64,000 bases of DNA from Capsulimonas corticalis (GTDB lineage: Bacteria > Armatimonadota > Armatimonadia > Armatimonadales > Capsulimonadaceae): NCBI RefSeq assembly GCF_003574315.2, contig NZ_AP025739.1, positions 248,001 to 312,000 on the forward strand, in the 5' to 3' direction. Numbering within the stretch: the first letter of the stretch is position 1; each line of letters starts with the position of its first letter. The notes below the pieces were generated by a model that worked only from the letters and a program-made list of their open reading frames with translations, was not told where the DNA came from and searched no databases. The position numbers and the translations under genes were made by a program. Shown in pieces: positions 1 to 7,716 of the stretch.

Positions 1-26
1 TTTTCGTGAGGTATATTAAATGGCAA

Positions 27-74
27 GAGGCCAGCCGCTGAAACGACTGGCCTCCTAGTTCACAGGAAAGGAGG
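27..74 (+). promoter_or_regulatory. Hairpin with anti-Shine-Dalgarno in front of a 31-codon ORF
   Basis: A perfect 8-bp stem (GAGGCCAG at 27-34, CTGGCCTC at 47-54) is followed by CCTCCT at 51-56. That hexamer is exactly complementary to the AGGAGG ribosome site at 69-74. The two pairings compete for bases 51-54, so the RNA could switch between an open and a sequestered ribosome site. The pairings are read from the sequence; the switching is inferred. Confidence 0.5.
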
Positions 75-82
75 TGAAATCC

Positions 83-178
83 TTGCCTAGAACGAAACAA
101 CGGCGGCTTTACGTCGCCATCAAGTGGATTACTGCGATTACATCACTAATTGCGGCTATCTGTCATCTCGTCAAGTAA
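83..178 (+). CDS. Small hydrophobic peptide, 31 aa, TTG start
   Basis: The ORF begins TTG CCT AGA and ends TAA. It lies 8 nt after a near-perfect AGGAGGTG ribosome site, one of the strongest in the window. The peptide is basic at its N-terminus (MPRTKQRRLYVAIKW), followed by about 14 mostly apolar residues (ITAITSLIAAICHL) and a final VK, so it resembles a short membrane-inserting peptide. A hairpin with an anti-SD lies upstream and an intrinsic-terminator-like hairpin downstream, so it may be a free-standing small transcript. Small hydrophobic toxins of type I toxin-antitoxin systems have this layout, but I recognise no known family. A leader peptide or chance ORF is the alternative. Confidence 0.45.
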   Translation: MPRTKQRRLYVAIKWITAITSLIAAICHLVK

Positions 179-187
179 CGGGCTGCC

Positions 188-224
188 CCCGGAGCGGTGC
201 GTAAACACCACTCCGGGACTTTTA
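188..224 (+). terminator. Hairpin after the 31-codon ORF
   Basis: CCCGGAGCGGTG (188-199) and CACCACTCCGGG (206-217) form a 12-bp stem with one mismatch and a 6-nt loop, followed by ACTTTTAA. It is a plausible intrinsic terminator that separates the small ORF from the gene at 332. Confidence 0.6.
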
Positions 225-331
225 AGAATGCTTAGTATTTATATACCACATTCCCCGTAATTTGAGCCTTTCTTATCCCTATTTGGAAATAATTGTGATC
301 GATCTGGGCGTCAGGTAAACTGAAGATAACC

Positions 332-1096
332 ATGAACGGCCCATTCCTTGAGTTGAACTTCTATCAGGACGAAAATGAGCAAGATTTCCTCGTTGCCCTG
401 ATAGACTGCCTGATCGAAAACGGAGCCAAGCTGTCCGGCAAGGCGCTCATCCATCGCGGGCCAAATATCAATCAGCAGCCGTTTGGTTTCTCCTCGGACG
501 AATATAAAGAGGAGATCGAAATTGCCTCAGTCGACGACCTGCGGGCGATCAAGGCCGTCGCAGATTCGCGTCTCGTCCAAGTCCCCATCACAAACGCCAG
601 CGGCCTCACTCGCGGCGCGCCAGAACTCGTGACCGTGACAGGAATCTCTGAATGGGCCGCATCCCGGGGAGACAATCACCCTGTCGCGATTTGGGCGTCG
701 GGAGATAAGCTCGACTTCGAAACGCTCCAGTCCCATGCGTTGGCGACTAAGGCCTACCGACGGTTTATCACGATCGTCGAACAACTTGCCCCCGCCTACG
801 CAGCGATTACCATGGAATGCAGTCTTGAGTGCCCTATGGACCTTCGGCGCGATCCAAAGAGTTATGCATTCCATGACTTTTATCTTTCCAATCAATTCTT
901 CGATGATGCTCTCATTTCGAGTGTCGTCGATTTGTGCTCCGACCGGTTCATCAAACCCTTGAGCAACGGCGTTTATATCTCAACGTCGGGTCTATTTATG
1001 CCTAAACCACCGAAGAGATCCAGCCAAAAACCCGACTTATCCACGCAGATCGGTCAATTGATTGCATCATCAGAACGATTTCGTACGTATCGATAA
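332..1096 (+). CDS. Hypothetical protein, 254 aa
   Basis: I do not recognise this protein. It starts MNGPFLELNFYQDENEQDFL, has no signal peptide or membrane segment, is mixed acidic and hydrophobic, and ends in a basic tail rich in Lys, Ser and Pro (KPPKRSSQKP). There is no convincing ribosome site before the ATG. Codon use is less GC-biased than in the next gene, which begins 5 nt after this stop codon, so the two may be co-transcribed by proximity. It is probably cytoplasmic. No function is proposed. Confidence 0.55.
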   Translation: MNGPFLELNFYQDENEQDFLVALIDCLIENGAKLSGKALIHRGPNINQQPFGFSSDEYKEEIEIASVDDLRAIKAVADSRLVQVPITNASGLTRGAPELVTVTGISEWAASRGDNHPVAIWASGDKLDFETLQSHALATKAYRRFITIVEQLAPAYAAITMECSLECPMDLRRDPKSYAFHDFYLSNQFFDDALISSVVDLCSDRFIKPLSNGVYISTSGLFMPKPPKRSSQKPDLSTQIGQLIASSERFRTYR

Positions 1097-1101
1097 TAAC
1101 T

Positions 1102-1848
1102 ATGCCTCTCCCCTGCTTTGACGAAACACTTTGGCCGGTCGCCCCCGCGCCGCCGCTCGCCACGGACGCCGCCCATGTTTGGGGCGTCGCGCTGGACGAC
1201 GCGCGACTGCCTCTGGATGCGCTGGCCGCGACATTGAACGCCGCCGAGCGGGCGCGGGCGGCGCGGTTCAAGTTCGCGCGCGACCGTGATGCGTTCGTCA
1301 TCGCGCATGGGGCGCTTCGCGCGATCTTGTGTGGATATCTCGGGTTGGAGGCGCACGAGATTGTCTTTCAAGAAGGCGCTCACGGCAAACCTGAACTCAG
1401 CGGGGGGATGGCGGGGTCACTGCGTTTCAATCTCAGCCATACCCACGGCGCGGCGCTGGTGGGAGTGACGCGCAACGCAAGGATCGGCGTGGATATCGAA
1501 CGAATCCGGGAAGATACGCCGATCCTGGAGCTGGCGCGCCGTTTCTTCCATCCCGATGAAGCCCGGGCGCTGGAGCAAACGCCCTCGGATCAGCAGCTCA
1601 GCGCGTTTTTCACCACATGGACGCGCAAAGAAGCGCTGGTGAAGGCGCACGGCGACGGCATCGCGCATCTGCTCCAAGTATTCGCCGTCACGATCGGCCA
1701 GCCGCCAGAAGTCCTCGCCAAGCCTGTCGGCGAAGAACATCTCGATTGGCGCATTTACGACGCGCCGACGAATGCAAGCTATCGAGCGTCGGTCGCGTGC
1801 GACCGACCAATAACGCTGACACGAAGGCTTTGGCGGCCCACCTCTTAA
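1102..1848 (+). CDS. 4'-phosphopantetheinyl transferase, Sfp type
   Basis: The enzyme moves the phosphopantetheine arm of coenzyme A to a serine of acyl- or peptidyl-carrier proteins and so activates fatty-acid, polyketide or non-ribosomal peptide synthases. The family hallmarks are present: the magnesium-binding GVDIERI segment (around residue 131) and WTRKEALVKAHGDGI (around residue 174), whose Glu and Lys are the conserved KEA residues. The N-terminal half has the ARAARFKFARDRDAFVIAHGALR segment typical of this family (RDRDAFVIAHG). At 248 aa it has the two-subdomain length of Sfp/EntD rather than the short AcpS. No carrier-protein pathway is visible in this window, so its partner must be elsewhere. 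Confidence 0.92.
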   Translation: MPLPCFDETLWPVAPAPPLATDAAHVWGVALDDARLPLDALAATLNAAERARAARFKFARDRDAFVIAHGALRAILCGYLGLEAHEIVFQEGAHGKPELSGGMAGSLRFNLSHTHGAALVGVTRNARIGVDIERIREDTPILELARRFFHPDEARALEQTPSDQQLSAFFTTWTRKEALVKAHGDGIAHLLQVFAVTIGQPPEVLAKPVGEEHLDWRIYDAPTNASYRASVACDRPITLTRRLWRPTS

Positions 1849-1859
1849 GCGAGTCAAAT

Positions 1860-2330
1860 ATGAAAATCAGCAACGAGAGAAAACGGCGTATCGTCCAGAC
1901 ACTTATCCAATTATTTTCTCTCGCCGCCGCACTTTGTTTGGGTCTTTGGGGGTGGATGGATTTAAGCTACACAAAATCGGGTTATCTCGATTTCATTCTC
2001 CACAAGAATCAATATGAACAGATGGTTGCACACGCAAAGCAAAGTGGCGTGCCTCCGGGTGGTTCAAATCGATTTGCTCCGCCCCAGCAACTGTCAAAGA
2101 AAGCCACAATTAGGGATGACTATAGCGGATATATCACAACAACGCGAGATCTATCCGGTCACTACACAATCACCATTATTACCAGCGATAAGCACCACGG
2201 AGGGGTTTTCGGCTACGTGTACTCAGATTTGACCGTCAAACCGGCAGAAGAAACAGAGACGACTGCTCCATTCCAAAGGCTATCCCCAACACTTGACACG
2301 CATTGGTGGATAGCGGAAGGAGACGAGTAA
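1860..2330 (+). CDS. Hypothetical membrane-anchored protein, 156 aa
   Basis: The ATG at 1860 follows the stop of the transferase by 11 nt. The N-terminus is basic (MKISNERKRR) and leads into one transmembrane helix (LIQLFSLAAALCLGLWGWM, about residues 14-33). The remainder is polar and predicted to lie outside the membrane, with repeated Tyr and Thr residues in segments such as YSGYITTTRDLSGHY. The reading frame is open further upstream, but that part overlaps the transferase and is compositionally a shadow. I do not recognise a family; a single-pass membrane protein with a soluble C-terminal domain is as far as the sequence goes. Confidence 0.6.
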   Translation: MKISNERKRRIVQTLIQLFSLAAALCLGLWGWMDLSYTKSGYLDFILHKNQYEQMVAHAKQSGVPPGGSNRFAPPQQLSKKATIRDDYSGYITTTRDLSGHYTITIITSDKHHGGVFGYVYSDLTVKPAEETETTAPFQRLSPTLDTHWWIAEGDE

Positions 2331-2343
2331 TGCTCTCAAGTCT

Positions 2344-2961
2344 TCAAAGATCATACATCGCTTCGAGCATATAAGCGTCTTTCGGATCGTAGTCGCGGGT
2401 GACGGCGGGGCGGCGGAGGTCGATTTTTAGGTCGGCCAGCAGGCGCATGGCGACGGCGCTTGGGCGCTGGGGCAGCCAGATGAGCAGGCTGCCGACGTCC
2501 GGCGTTTGCGCGAGGACGATCTGAAGGGGGCTTTCTTCGCCGCGAACAAATGTCCCGAGCGCTTCGCGCAGCTTCGCGGGGTCCGAGAGGCCGGCGGAGA
2601 AGGGCAGGTCCGCGCCGAAGAGGATGATGTAGCGCTGTTCGCCGTCTTCGTCGATCTCCTGCAATTCGCGCGCCAGCGCCGCCGTGTTCTTTCCGGTCGC
2701 CGCCGTCAACGAACGGTCGCGCGGCAGGTTGTACTGTTCGTAATCTTCGGTGGCGCCGCCGCTGCGAGTGCTCTCCCAAAACCACGCCAGCTCCGGCGCT
2801 TCCAGCGCTTCATCGAGATCGTCCCCATGCGCCAGATCCACGCCGCCCGCGATATCGTAGCACTGAACCCCAAACGCGCGGATATGCGCCGTCACGCCGC
2901 CGGTCCGCGCCGCGTCTTGCGCGCGCTGAAAAATCGTGTCGAATCGATCCTGTAAATTCAT
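2344..2961 (-). CDS. Hypothetical protein, 205 aa
   Basis: This cytoplasmic-looking acidic protein converges on the preceding gene and ends 13 nt from it. Two in-frame ATGs exist; the inner one at 2961 is preferred because GAGGAA sits about 7 nt before it, whereas the outer ATG at 2967 abuts that site. The sequence includes QRYIILFGADLPFSAG and GSLLIWLPQRPSAVAMRLL, suggesting a compact alpha/beta fold. No signal peptide or membrane segment is seen, and I do not recognise the family. Confidence 0.65.
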   Translation of the reverse strand: MNLQDRFDTIFQRAQDAARTGGVTAHIRAFGVQCYDIAGGVDLAHGDDLDEALEAPELAWFWESTRSGGATEDYEQYNLPRDRSLTAATGKNTAALARELQEIDEDGEQRYIILFGADLPFSAGLSDPAKLREALGTFVRGEESPLQIVLAQTPDVGSLLIWLPQRPSAVAMRLLADLKIDLRRPAVTRDYDPKDAYMLEAMYDL

Positions 2962-3054
2962 CGTCATTTCCTCACGACTATGATACCCGAGCCAAATGCC
3001 CAGACGCCTCTACTTCCTGTATCACGTCTGTGCATGGGCACACCCGATCAAGCG

Positions 3055-3672
3055 TCAGATGAGCCCAGCCCCGTAGCGCAGGCCGTCAACGAGCAGGGCG
3101 ACCATGCGCTGCGCGTAGGTGGGGTTGCTGTCGTCGCCACGCATGCAGAGGCCCGCGACGGCGGTCAGCAGTTCGTTCGCGTCTATGTCATTGCGCACTT
3201 CGCCGGCAGCGGCGGCGGCGGTGAGCAATGATCGAAGCGCGGGGACGAGGCGCTTCTCGAAGTAGGCGGGCAGGGTGTCGAATGTGGGATCTCCTGAGTG
3301 CAGGGCGGAGGCTAGGCCGCGTTTGGTTGCGATGAAGGCCGCGTATCGCTGCATCCAGCGGGCCAGCGCCTCGCTTGGCCCGTGCTCCGCCGCCAGGACC
3401 GGCGCGGTGTCCGCGCACGCGTCGACTTCGCGACGGAATACGGCCGCGACGAGATCCGCGCGCTGGGGGAAATGACGATATAGGGTGCCGACGCCGACGC
3501 CCGCTTTGGCGGCGATCTCCCGCACCGGAGCGTCCACCCCCGAAGTCGCGAATACCGCCAGGGCCGCCGCCAGCAGCGCATCGGTGTTCCGCTGAGCGTC
3601 GGCGCGCACCGGCCGATCCGCGCGGCTCCGAGGCTCTACAACATCCCCCGGACCTTCTGATTGGTCGTTCAC
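3055..3672 (-). CDS. TetR-family transcriptional regulator
   Basis: This is probably the local repressor of the divergent SDR pair. The N-terminal helix-turn-helix is clear (ALLAAALAVFATSGVDAPVR, then AGVGVGTLYRHFPQRADL), followed by a helical ligand-binding domain. The GTG at 3672 is chosen over the ATG at 3699 because AAGGGGAG stands 4 nt before the GTG and because the ATG lies inside the palindromic operator at 3692-3706. The product is then 205 aa, normal for TetR proteins. It is divergent from the dehydrogenase at 3802 and shares its promoter region, the classic arrangement for a TetR repressor and its target. Confidence 0.88.
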   Translation of the reverse strand: MNDQSEGPGDVVEPRSRADRPVRADAQRNTDALLAAALAVFATSGVDAPVREIAAKAGVGVGTLYRHFPQRADLVAAVFRREVDACADTAPVLAAEHGPSEALARWMQRYAAFIATKRGLASALHSGDPTFDTLPAYFEKRLVPALRSLLTAAAAAGEVRNDIDANELLTAVAGLCMRGDDSNPTYAQRMVALLVDGLRYGAGLI

Positions 3673-3682
3673 AAAACTCCCC

Positions 3683-3737
3683 TTGACAAAACGGAACAAT
3701 GTTCCGCATAATCACATATACGGAACATTGTTCCGTA
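3683..3737 (+). promoter_or_regulatory. Promoter overlapped by two TetR-type operators
   Basis: On the plus strand TTGACA (3683-3688) and CATAAT (3707-3712) are spaced 18 bp, a strong sigma-70-type promoter reading toward the SDR genes. A perfect palindrome CGGAACA-A-TGTTCCG (3692-3706) fills the spacer. A second perfect one, ACGGAACA-T-TGTTCCGT (3720-3736), covers the expected transcription start. Binding of the adjacent TetR at either site would block initiation. Confidence 0.85.
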
Positions 3738-3801
3738 TTAGATCTATTATAGCAGATTCCGGCGGCATTGATGAGACGCCAATGGAGAGCAGGAGAATGA
3801 G

Positions 3802-4641
3802 ATGGATAGCAAAGTTTGGTTTATCACCGGCGCGTCTCGCGGGTTTGGGCGCATCTGGGCCGAAGCCGCGCTGGAGCGGGGCGACAAGGTCGCCGCGACC
3901 GCCCGTAAATTGGCGGATGTGGCCGATCTGACGGAGCGTTTCGGCGACGCTGTTCTGCCGCTCGCGCTCGACGTGACCGACGCGGAGCAAGTCCGGCAGA
4001 CCGTGGCGCAGGCGCACGCGCACTTCGGCAGGCTGGACGTGGTCCTCAACAACGCGGGCTATTCTCTGGTCGCCACGGTTGAGGAGGCGAGCGAGGCGGA
4101 TGTCCGTGCTGAGTTTGACACGAACTACTTTGGGACTCTTCGTGTGATCCAGGCGGCCCTGCCCTTGCTGCGGCAGCAGGGCGGCGGGCGTATTCTCGGC
4201 GTTTCGAGCACCGTCGGTCATGTGGCGTTTCCGCTGATCGGCTTTTACTGCTCCTCCAAATGGGCGTTTGAGGCGCTCCATGAAAGCCTGGCGCAGGAGG
4301 TCAAAGCGTTCGGCGTTGCGGTGACGCTCATCGAGCCCGGCGCATATGCGACTGAGTTCGGAAGCCCCGCGTCGCTGAAGATGGCGCCGGGCATGGATCT
4401 CTACAACGAACTGCGCCAACAGGTGTTCGGACGTTTGTCGAGCATGGAGCGAGGCGATCCGCAGGCTACATCAGAAGCGATCTTCAAGGTCGTGGACGCG
4501 GAGAATCCGCCGCTGCGATTTATTCTTGGCAGTACAGGTTTGCCCATGGTGCGCGCCGCCTATGAGAGCCGTATCGCTATCTGGGAGGAATGGGCGGATG
4601 TCTCGAACTCCGCGCAGGGCGGATCGAATACGAATGCGTGA
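3802..4641 (+). CDS. Short-chain dehydrogenase/reductase, 279 aa
   Basis: This is an NAD(P)-dependent classical SDR oxidoreductase. The cofactor loop is TGASRGFG (residues 9-16), NNAG follows at about 90-93, the catalytic Ser lies in GVSSTVGH, and the Tyr-Lys pair is in YCSSK. The ATG at 3802 follows GGAGAATGAG at a good distance. The gene lies just downstream of the TetR operator pair and 22 nt before a second SDR, so the two form a small inducible operon. The substrate cannot be read from sequence; the family covers aldehyde and ketone reductases and steroid or sugar dehydrogenases. Confidence 0.9.
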   Translation: MDSKVWFITGASRGFGRIWAEAALERGDKVAATARKLADVADLTERFGDAVLPLALDVTDAEQVRQTVAQAHAHFGRLDVVLNNAGYSLVATVEEASEADVRAEFDTNYFGTLRVIQAALPLLRQQGGGRILGVSSTVGHVAFPLIGFYCSSKWAFEALHESLAQEVKAFGVAVTLIEPGAYATEFGSPASLKMAPGMDLYNELRQQVFGRLSSMERGDPQATSEAIFKVVDAENPPLRFILGSTGLPMVRAAYESRIAIWEEWADVSNSAQGGSNTNA

Positions 4642-4663
4642 TGGAAAGAATTAGGAGAATACG

Positions 4664-5413
4664 ATGCAGGACAAACTCGTCGCCCTGGTCACCGGGGCCA
4701 ACCAGGGAATCGGTCTACAGATCGCGAAGGAACTCACAGAGCATGGCTACACCGTACTTGTCGGATCGCGCAGTCTTGAGAAAGGGGAGAACGCCGCGCA
4801 GAACATCGGAGCGGACGCCCACGCCGTCCAGCTTGACGTCACGGACTCGGACTCCATCGCTGCGGCGGCGGAACGCATCCGGAGCGAGTTCGGCCGGCTC
4901 GATGTGCTGGTGAATAACGCGGCGATCTCACATGCCGGAGAGCCAGGCAGATCGCTTGAGGAGATGATGAATTCGAGCAAGGCGAGCACGGCGTCGCTCG
5001 ACGAAGTGCGGGCGGTCTTCGAGACCAACGTATTCGGCGTCATCGCCGTCACGCAGGCGATGCTTCCCCTCCTCCGGGACGCGCCGGCGGCGCGCATTGT
5101 CAACGTCTCCAGCGGCGTCGGCTCGCTGACGCTGAACTCGGACCCGGCCTTTCCGTATCGCGCAGGCTTCGGCGTCGTCTACGCCGCCTCGAAGACCGCC
5201 CTCAACGCGGTCACGCTTTCCTTCGCCATCGAACTCGAGTCGACAAATATCAAGGTCAACGCCGCGAGCCCGGGCTTTACTTCTACGGCTCTCAACAACT
5301 TCCAGGGGACGGAGACGGTCGAACAAGGCGCGCGCAACCCTATTCGCGTCGCCCTCGAAACGGATGGCCCCACGGGCGCCTTCACAGGCCCGAACGGCCC
5401 GCTCCCCTGGTGA
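4664..5413 (+). CDS. Short-chain dehydrogenase/reductase, 249 aa
   Basis: This is a second classical SDR. It has TGANQGIG at residues 11-18, NNAA near residue 84, SSGVGS in the catalytic serine region and YAASK as the catalytic Tyr-Lys motif. The segment NPIRVALETDGPTGAFTG near the end resembles plant-type carbonyl reductase-like SDRs found in bacteria. The ribosome site GGAGAATACG precedes the ATG. It is the last gene of the TetR-controlled pair and nearly touches (8 nt) the convergent TetR gene at 5422. A role in reducing reactive carbonyl compounds is inferred, not shown. Confidence 0.9.
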   Translation: MQDKLVALVTGANQGIGLQIAKELTEHGYTVLVGSRSLEKGENAAQNIGADAHAVQLDVTDSDSIAAAAERIRSEFGRLDVLVNNAAISHAGEPGRSLEEMMNSSKASTASLDEVRAVFETNVFGVIAVTQAMLPLLRDAPAARIVNVSSGVGSLTLNSDPAFPYRAGFGVVYAASKTALNAVTLSFAIELESTNIKVNAASPGFTSTALNNFQGTETVEQGARNPIRVALETDGPTGAFTGPNGPLPW

Positions 5414-5421
5414 TGTTTGTG

Positions 5422-6096
5422 TTATCGCTTGGCGTCAATGCCTTTGAGGATCAGATCGATTCCGGCGAGAAAATCCATACGGTCGTCGTGATCGCGGAGC
5501 TGTTCGGCGACGCTGCGTGCGAATGGGTACTCGTCCGGATCGAGCTGAGACCAGGCGGTTGACATCGTTTCCAGGAAGTCAGATCTGTCGAGGCCGCGCG
5601 TCCGGGCAAGCTGCCCATTGGCCGCGTTCTGACCACCGACGCCAAGGACGTAGCTCAGCAAAGCGGACGCGACCGCCCAATGAGTGTCCTCCGCCGCGCC
5701 AAGCGCGCGAACCTGCTGACCGATGCGTTCAAAAATGCGCACGATGGGCAGATGCCCCGGGGCGTCTGTGAGCGCCGAACCAACCCACGGATGCGCGTCG
5801 ATCGCGTCGAACATGCCCAGCGCCAGGGCGCGGATTGTCGCCTGCGGCGTCGCGCCGGCCACGCACGCCTCCAGCGTGCGGGCGACGATGGCGTCGCAGG
5901 CGGCGGTCAGCAGATCGCTCTTGTTGGCGATATGCCAGTAGATAGCGCCGGGACCGGTGGCGAGCCGTTCGGCCAGAGCGCGGAACGTCAGACCATCTTC
6001 TCCTCTGCTGTCCAAAATCTCGATCGACGCTTCAATGATGCGATCCCGTGAGAGTGATTCTTCCCGCCGCTGGGCGCCGCGCGCTTTTTTGACCAT
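5422..6096 (-). CDS. TetR-family transcriptional regulator, 224 aa
   Basis: The helix-turn-helix spans about residues 15-60 (IIEASIEILDSRGEDGLTFR, then LATGPGAIYWHIANKSDLL). The GAIYWHIANKSDLL recognition helix resembles tetracycline-type TetR repressors, and the C-terminal half resembles the TetR_C ligand-binding domain. The gene is divergent from the TetX-like monooxygenase at 6203; their 106-nt shared region holds two inverted repeats. The simplest model is a repressor released by the compound that the monooxygenase modifies. The ribosome site is weak (AAGG close to the ATG). Confidence 0.88.
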   Translation of the reverse strand: MVKKARGAQRREESLSRDRIIEASIEILDSRGEDGLTFRALAERLATGPGAIYWHIANKSDLLTAACDAIVARTLEACVAGATPQATIRALALGMFDAIDAHPWVGSALTDAPGHLPIVRIFERIGQQVRALGAAEDTHWAVASALLSYVLGVGGQNAANGQLARTRGLDRSDFLETMSTAWSQLDPDEYPFARSVAEQLRDHDDRMDFLAGIDLILKGIDAKR

Positions 6097-6104
6097 GCCT
6101 TATC

Positions 6105-6150
6105 TTGACATATATTGGATGCCATGTCAAAATAATGGAACGCCGTTCCA
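6105..6150. promoter_or_regulatory. Operator/promoter region between TetR and the TetX-like gene
   Basis: TTGACAT (6105-6111) and ATGTCAA (6124-6130) form an inverted repeat whose arms supply a -35-like TTGACA on each strand, so both divergent genes may start here. Six bases on lies a perfect 15-bp palindrome, TGGAACG-C-CGTTCCA (6136-6150). It shares the GGAAC-N5-GTTCC core with the operators at 3692-3736. Confidence 0.7.
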
Positions 6151-6202
6151 GAGCTATTTGCGAAGTTTCCAACGGCGGCATGAAACCACGAAGGAATCTC
6201 AA

Positions 6203-7333
6203 ATGAATACTCCAATCGCGATCATCGGCGCTGGGCTCGGCGGCCTGACGCTTGCGCGCGTCCTCCACGTTTACGGCATTGCGGCGACAGTCTACGAAGC
6301 GGACGCTTCGCCGGACGCGCGGGCGCAGGGGGGCATGCTCGACATCCATGAAAACAACGGGCAGCTTGCGCTAAAAGCAGCAGGACTCTTTGATGAGTTC
6401 CTCGGGATCATCCACCCGGGCGGCCAGGAAACACGGGTGCTCGACAAGGACGGCAATCTCTTGTTTGAAGACCCTGACGACGGAACAGGCGGTCGGCCGG
6501 AAGTCCCCCGAGGAGAGCTTCGCCGAATTCTGCTGGAGTCGCTTCCCGCCGGCGTGGTCCGCTGGGGACACAAACTGGCGGCGGCAACGCCCATTGGCGG
6601 CGGGCGCCACGAGCTAGTCTTTGCAGACGGCTCAACCGTGACGACCGGCCTCCTCGTAGGCGCGGACGGCGCCTGGTCAAGAGTCCGTCCACTTCTTTCC
6701 GAGGCAAAACCGGCGTATGTCGGCGCGTCCTTCATCGAGACGTATCTGTTGGACGGCGACAACCGTCATCCCGCGAGCGCAAAAGCAGTCGGCGGCGGCG
6801 CGCTGTTTGCTCTCGCGCCGGGAAAAGGCATCCTCGCACACCGTGAGCCCAATGGCGCGCTGCACACGTATGTCGAGCTGAACAAACCAAAGGAGTGGAT
6901 TGACAACATCGACTTCTCCAACCCAGCAACGGCCCTGACAAAAGTCGCCGAAGAGTTCGACGGCTGGGCTCCGGAACTGACAGCGCTCATCACCAACGCG
7001 GACACGGCTCCTGTGCCTCGCCCGATCCATGCGCTCCCGATCGACCACAAATGGGACCGCACGCTCGGGGTGACCCTGCTCGGCGATGCGGCGCACCTGA
7101 TGATCCCGTCTGGCGAAGGAGCCAACCTCGCCATGTTCGACGGCGCGGAGCTTGCGAAAGCCATCGCCGCCCACCCTGGCGATGTGGAAGCCGCGCTCCT
7201 CGCGTATGAAACGGACCTCTTCCCCCGCAGCGCATCCGAAGCCGCCGACGCGGAAGAAGTGCTCCACGTATGCCTCGGCCCCAACGCGCCCCAGAGCCTG
7301 GTGGATTTCTTTACGAACAACCAACCTGCCTGA
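6203..7333 (+). CDS. FAD-dependent monooxygenase, TetX-like
   Basis: This is a single-component flavoprotein monooxygenase of 376 aa. It has the Rossmann dinucleotide motif GAGLGG (residues 8-13), then GGMLDIHENNGQLALKAAGL, the NADPH/FAD region RPEVPRGELRRILL, and GDAAHLMIPSGEGANLAMFD near residue 293, the second FAD-contacting motif. The order and spacing closely follow TetX tetracycline hydroxylases, which have GGTLDLHKGSGQ and GDAAHLMPPFAGQGVN. The ATG at 6203 has AAGGAATC before it. With the divergent tetracycline-type TetR this looks like an inducible drug- or polyketide-modifying module. The TetX-like fold is well supported; tetracycline as substrate is not established. Confidence 0.85.
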   Translation: MNTPIAIIGAGLGGLTLARVLHVYGIAATVYEADASPDARAQGGMLDIHENNGQLALKAAGLFDEFLGIIHPGGQETRVLDKDGNLLFEDPDDGTGGRPEVPRGELRRILLESLPAGVVRWGHKLAAATPIGGGRHELVFADGSTVTTGLLVGADGAWSRVRPLLSEAKPAYVGASFIETYLLDGDNRHPASAKAVGGGALFALAPGKGILAHREPNGALHTYVELNKPKEWIDNIDFSNPATALTKVAEEFDGWAPELTALITNADTAPVPRPIHALPIDHKWDRTLGVTLLGDAAHLMIPSGEGANLAMFDGAELAKAIAAHPGDVEAALLAYETDLFPRSASEAADAEEVLHVCLGPNAPQSLVDFFTNNQPA

Positions 7334-7384
7334 TAAGATCTGTCAATGGGTGTGAATTGGGCAGGCGAATGTTAACCCACCCCA

Positions 7385-7413
7385 TTGACAACAATTCCCA
7401 TATCTGCTATCAT
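7385..7413 (+). promoter_or_regulatory. Promoter of the nrd operon
   Basis: TTGACA (7385-7390) and TATCAT (7408-7413) are separated by exactly 17 bp. The predicted start near 7420 lies just upstream of the cobalamin riboswitch. Confidence 0.8.
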
Positions 7414-7443
7414 ATCCGCACAAACAAACTACATATTGATGTT

Positions 7444-7554
7444 TATGGGGCAGCGCTGTCGTGGCGCTGCTGAAACAACGGGGGAAGTCCGGTCATTCCG
7501 GCACTGTCTCGCAGCGGTCGGCTCAAGGGAGCCTAGTCCGAACGCCCGCCCATG
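7444..7554 (+). promoter_or_regulatory. Cobalamin riboswitch, compact form
   Basis: The conserved core reads in order: GGGGAAGTCCGGT (7481-7493), ATTCCGG (7495-7501), CTGTCTCGCAGCGGT (7504-7518), a short hairpin GGCTCAAGGGAGCC, then AGTCCGAA and CCCGCCC, the B12-box-like end. E. coli btuB has the same landmarks (GGGAATCC, CGCAGCGGT, CCCGAAGACCTGCC). ATGGG (7445-7449) pairs with CCCAT (7549-7553) to close the RNA. A GCAGCGC/GGCGCTGC stem follows the first strand of that helix. The small P6-side arm suggests a compact class. About 160 nt of leader follow before nrdA, and no clear terminator was found there. Confidence 0.82.
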
Positions 7555-7716
7555 AATTGCTCACAGCTTCCCCTTCGACAGAGAGGGGTGTGATTGCGTC
7601 CATGGCCGCGCCGGCCTTCCCTTCTTCACCACTTCGCCGGCGTCCCTCGCGCTCTTCATGCCTCCCTGGCGCACGGGAGACAATGACTAGAGACAACGCG
7701 AAGGGAGCCTGCGCCA

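Noticed and set aside
7565-7716. Search for an intrinsic terminator between the riboswitch and nrdA
   Set aside because: Only a weak CCCCT/AGGGG pairing near 7570-7592 was found, without a T-run; the control mechanism (termination or ribosome masking) is left open.
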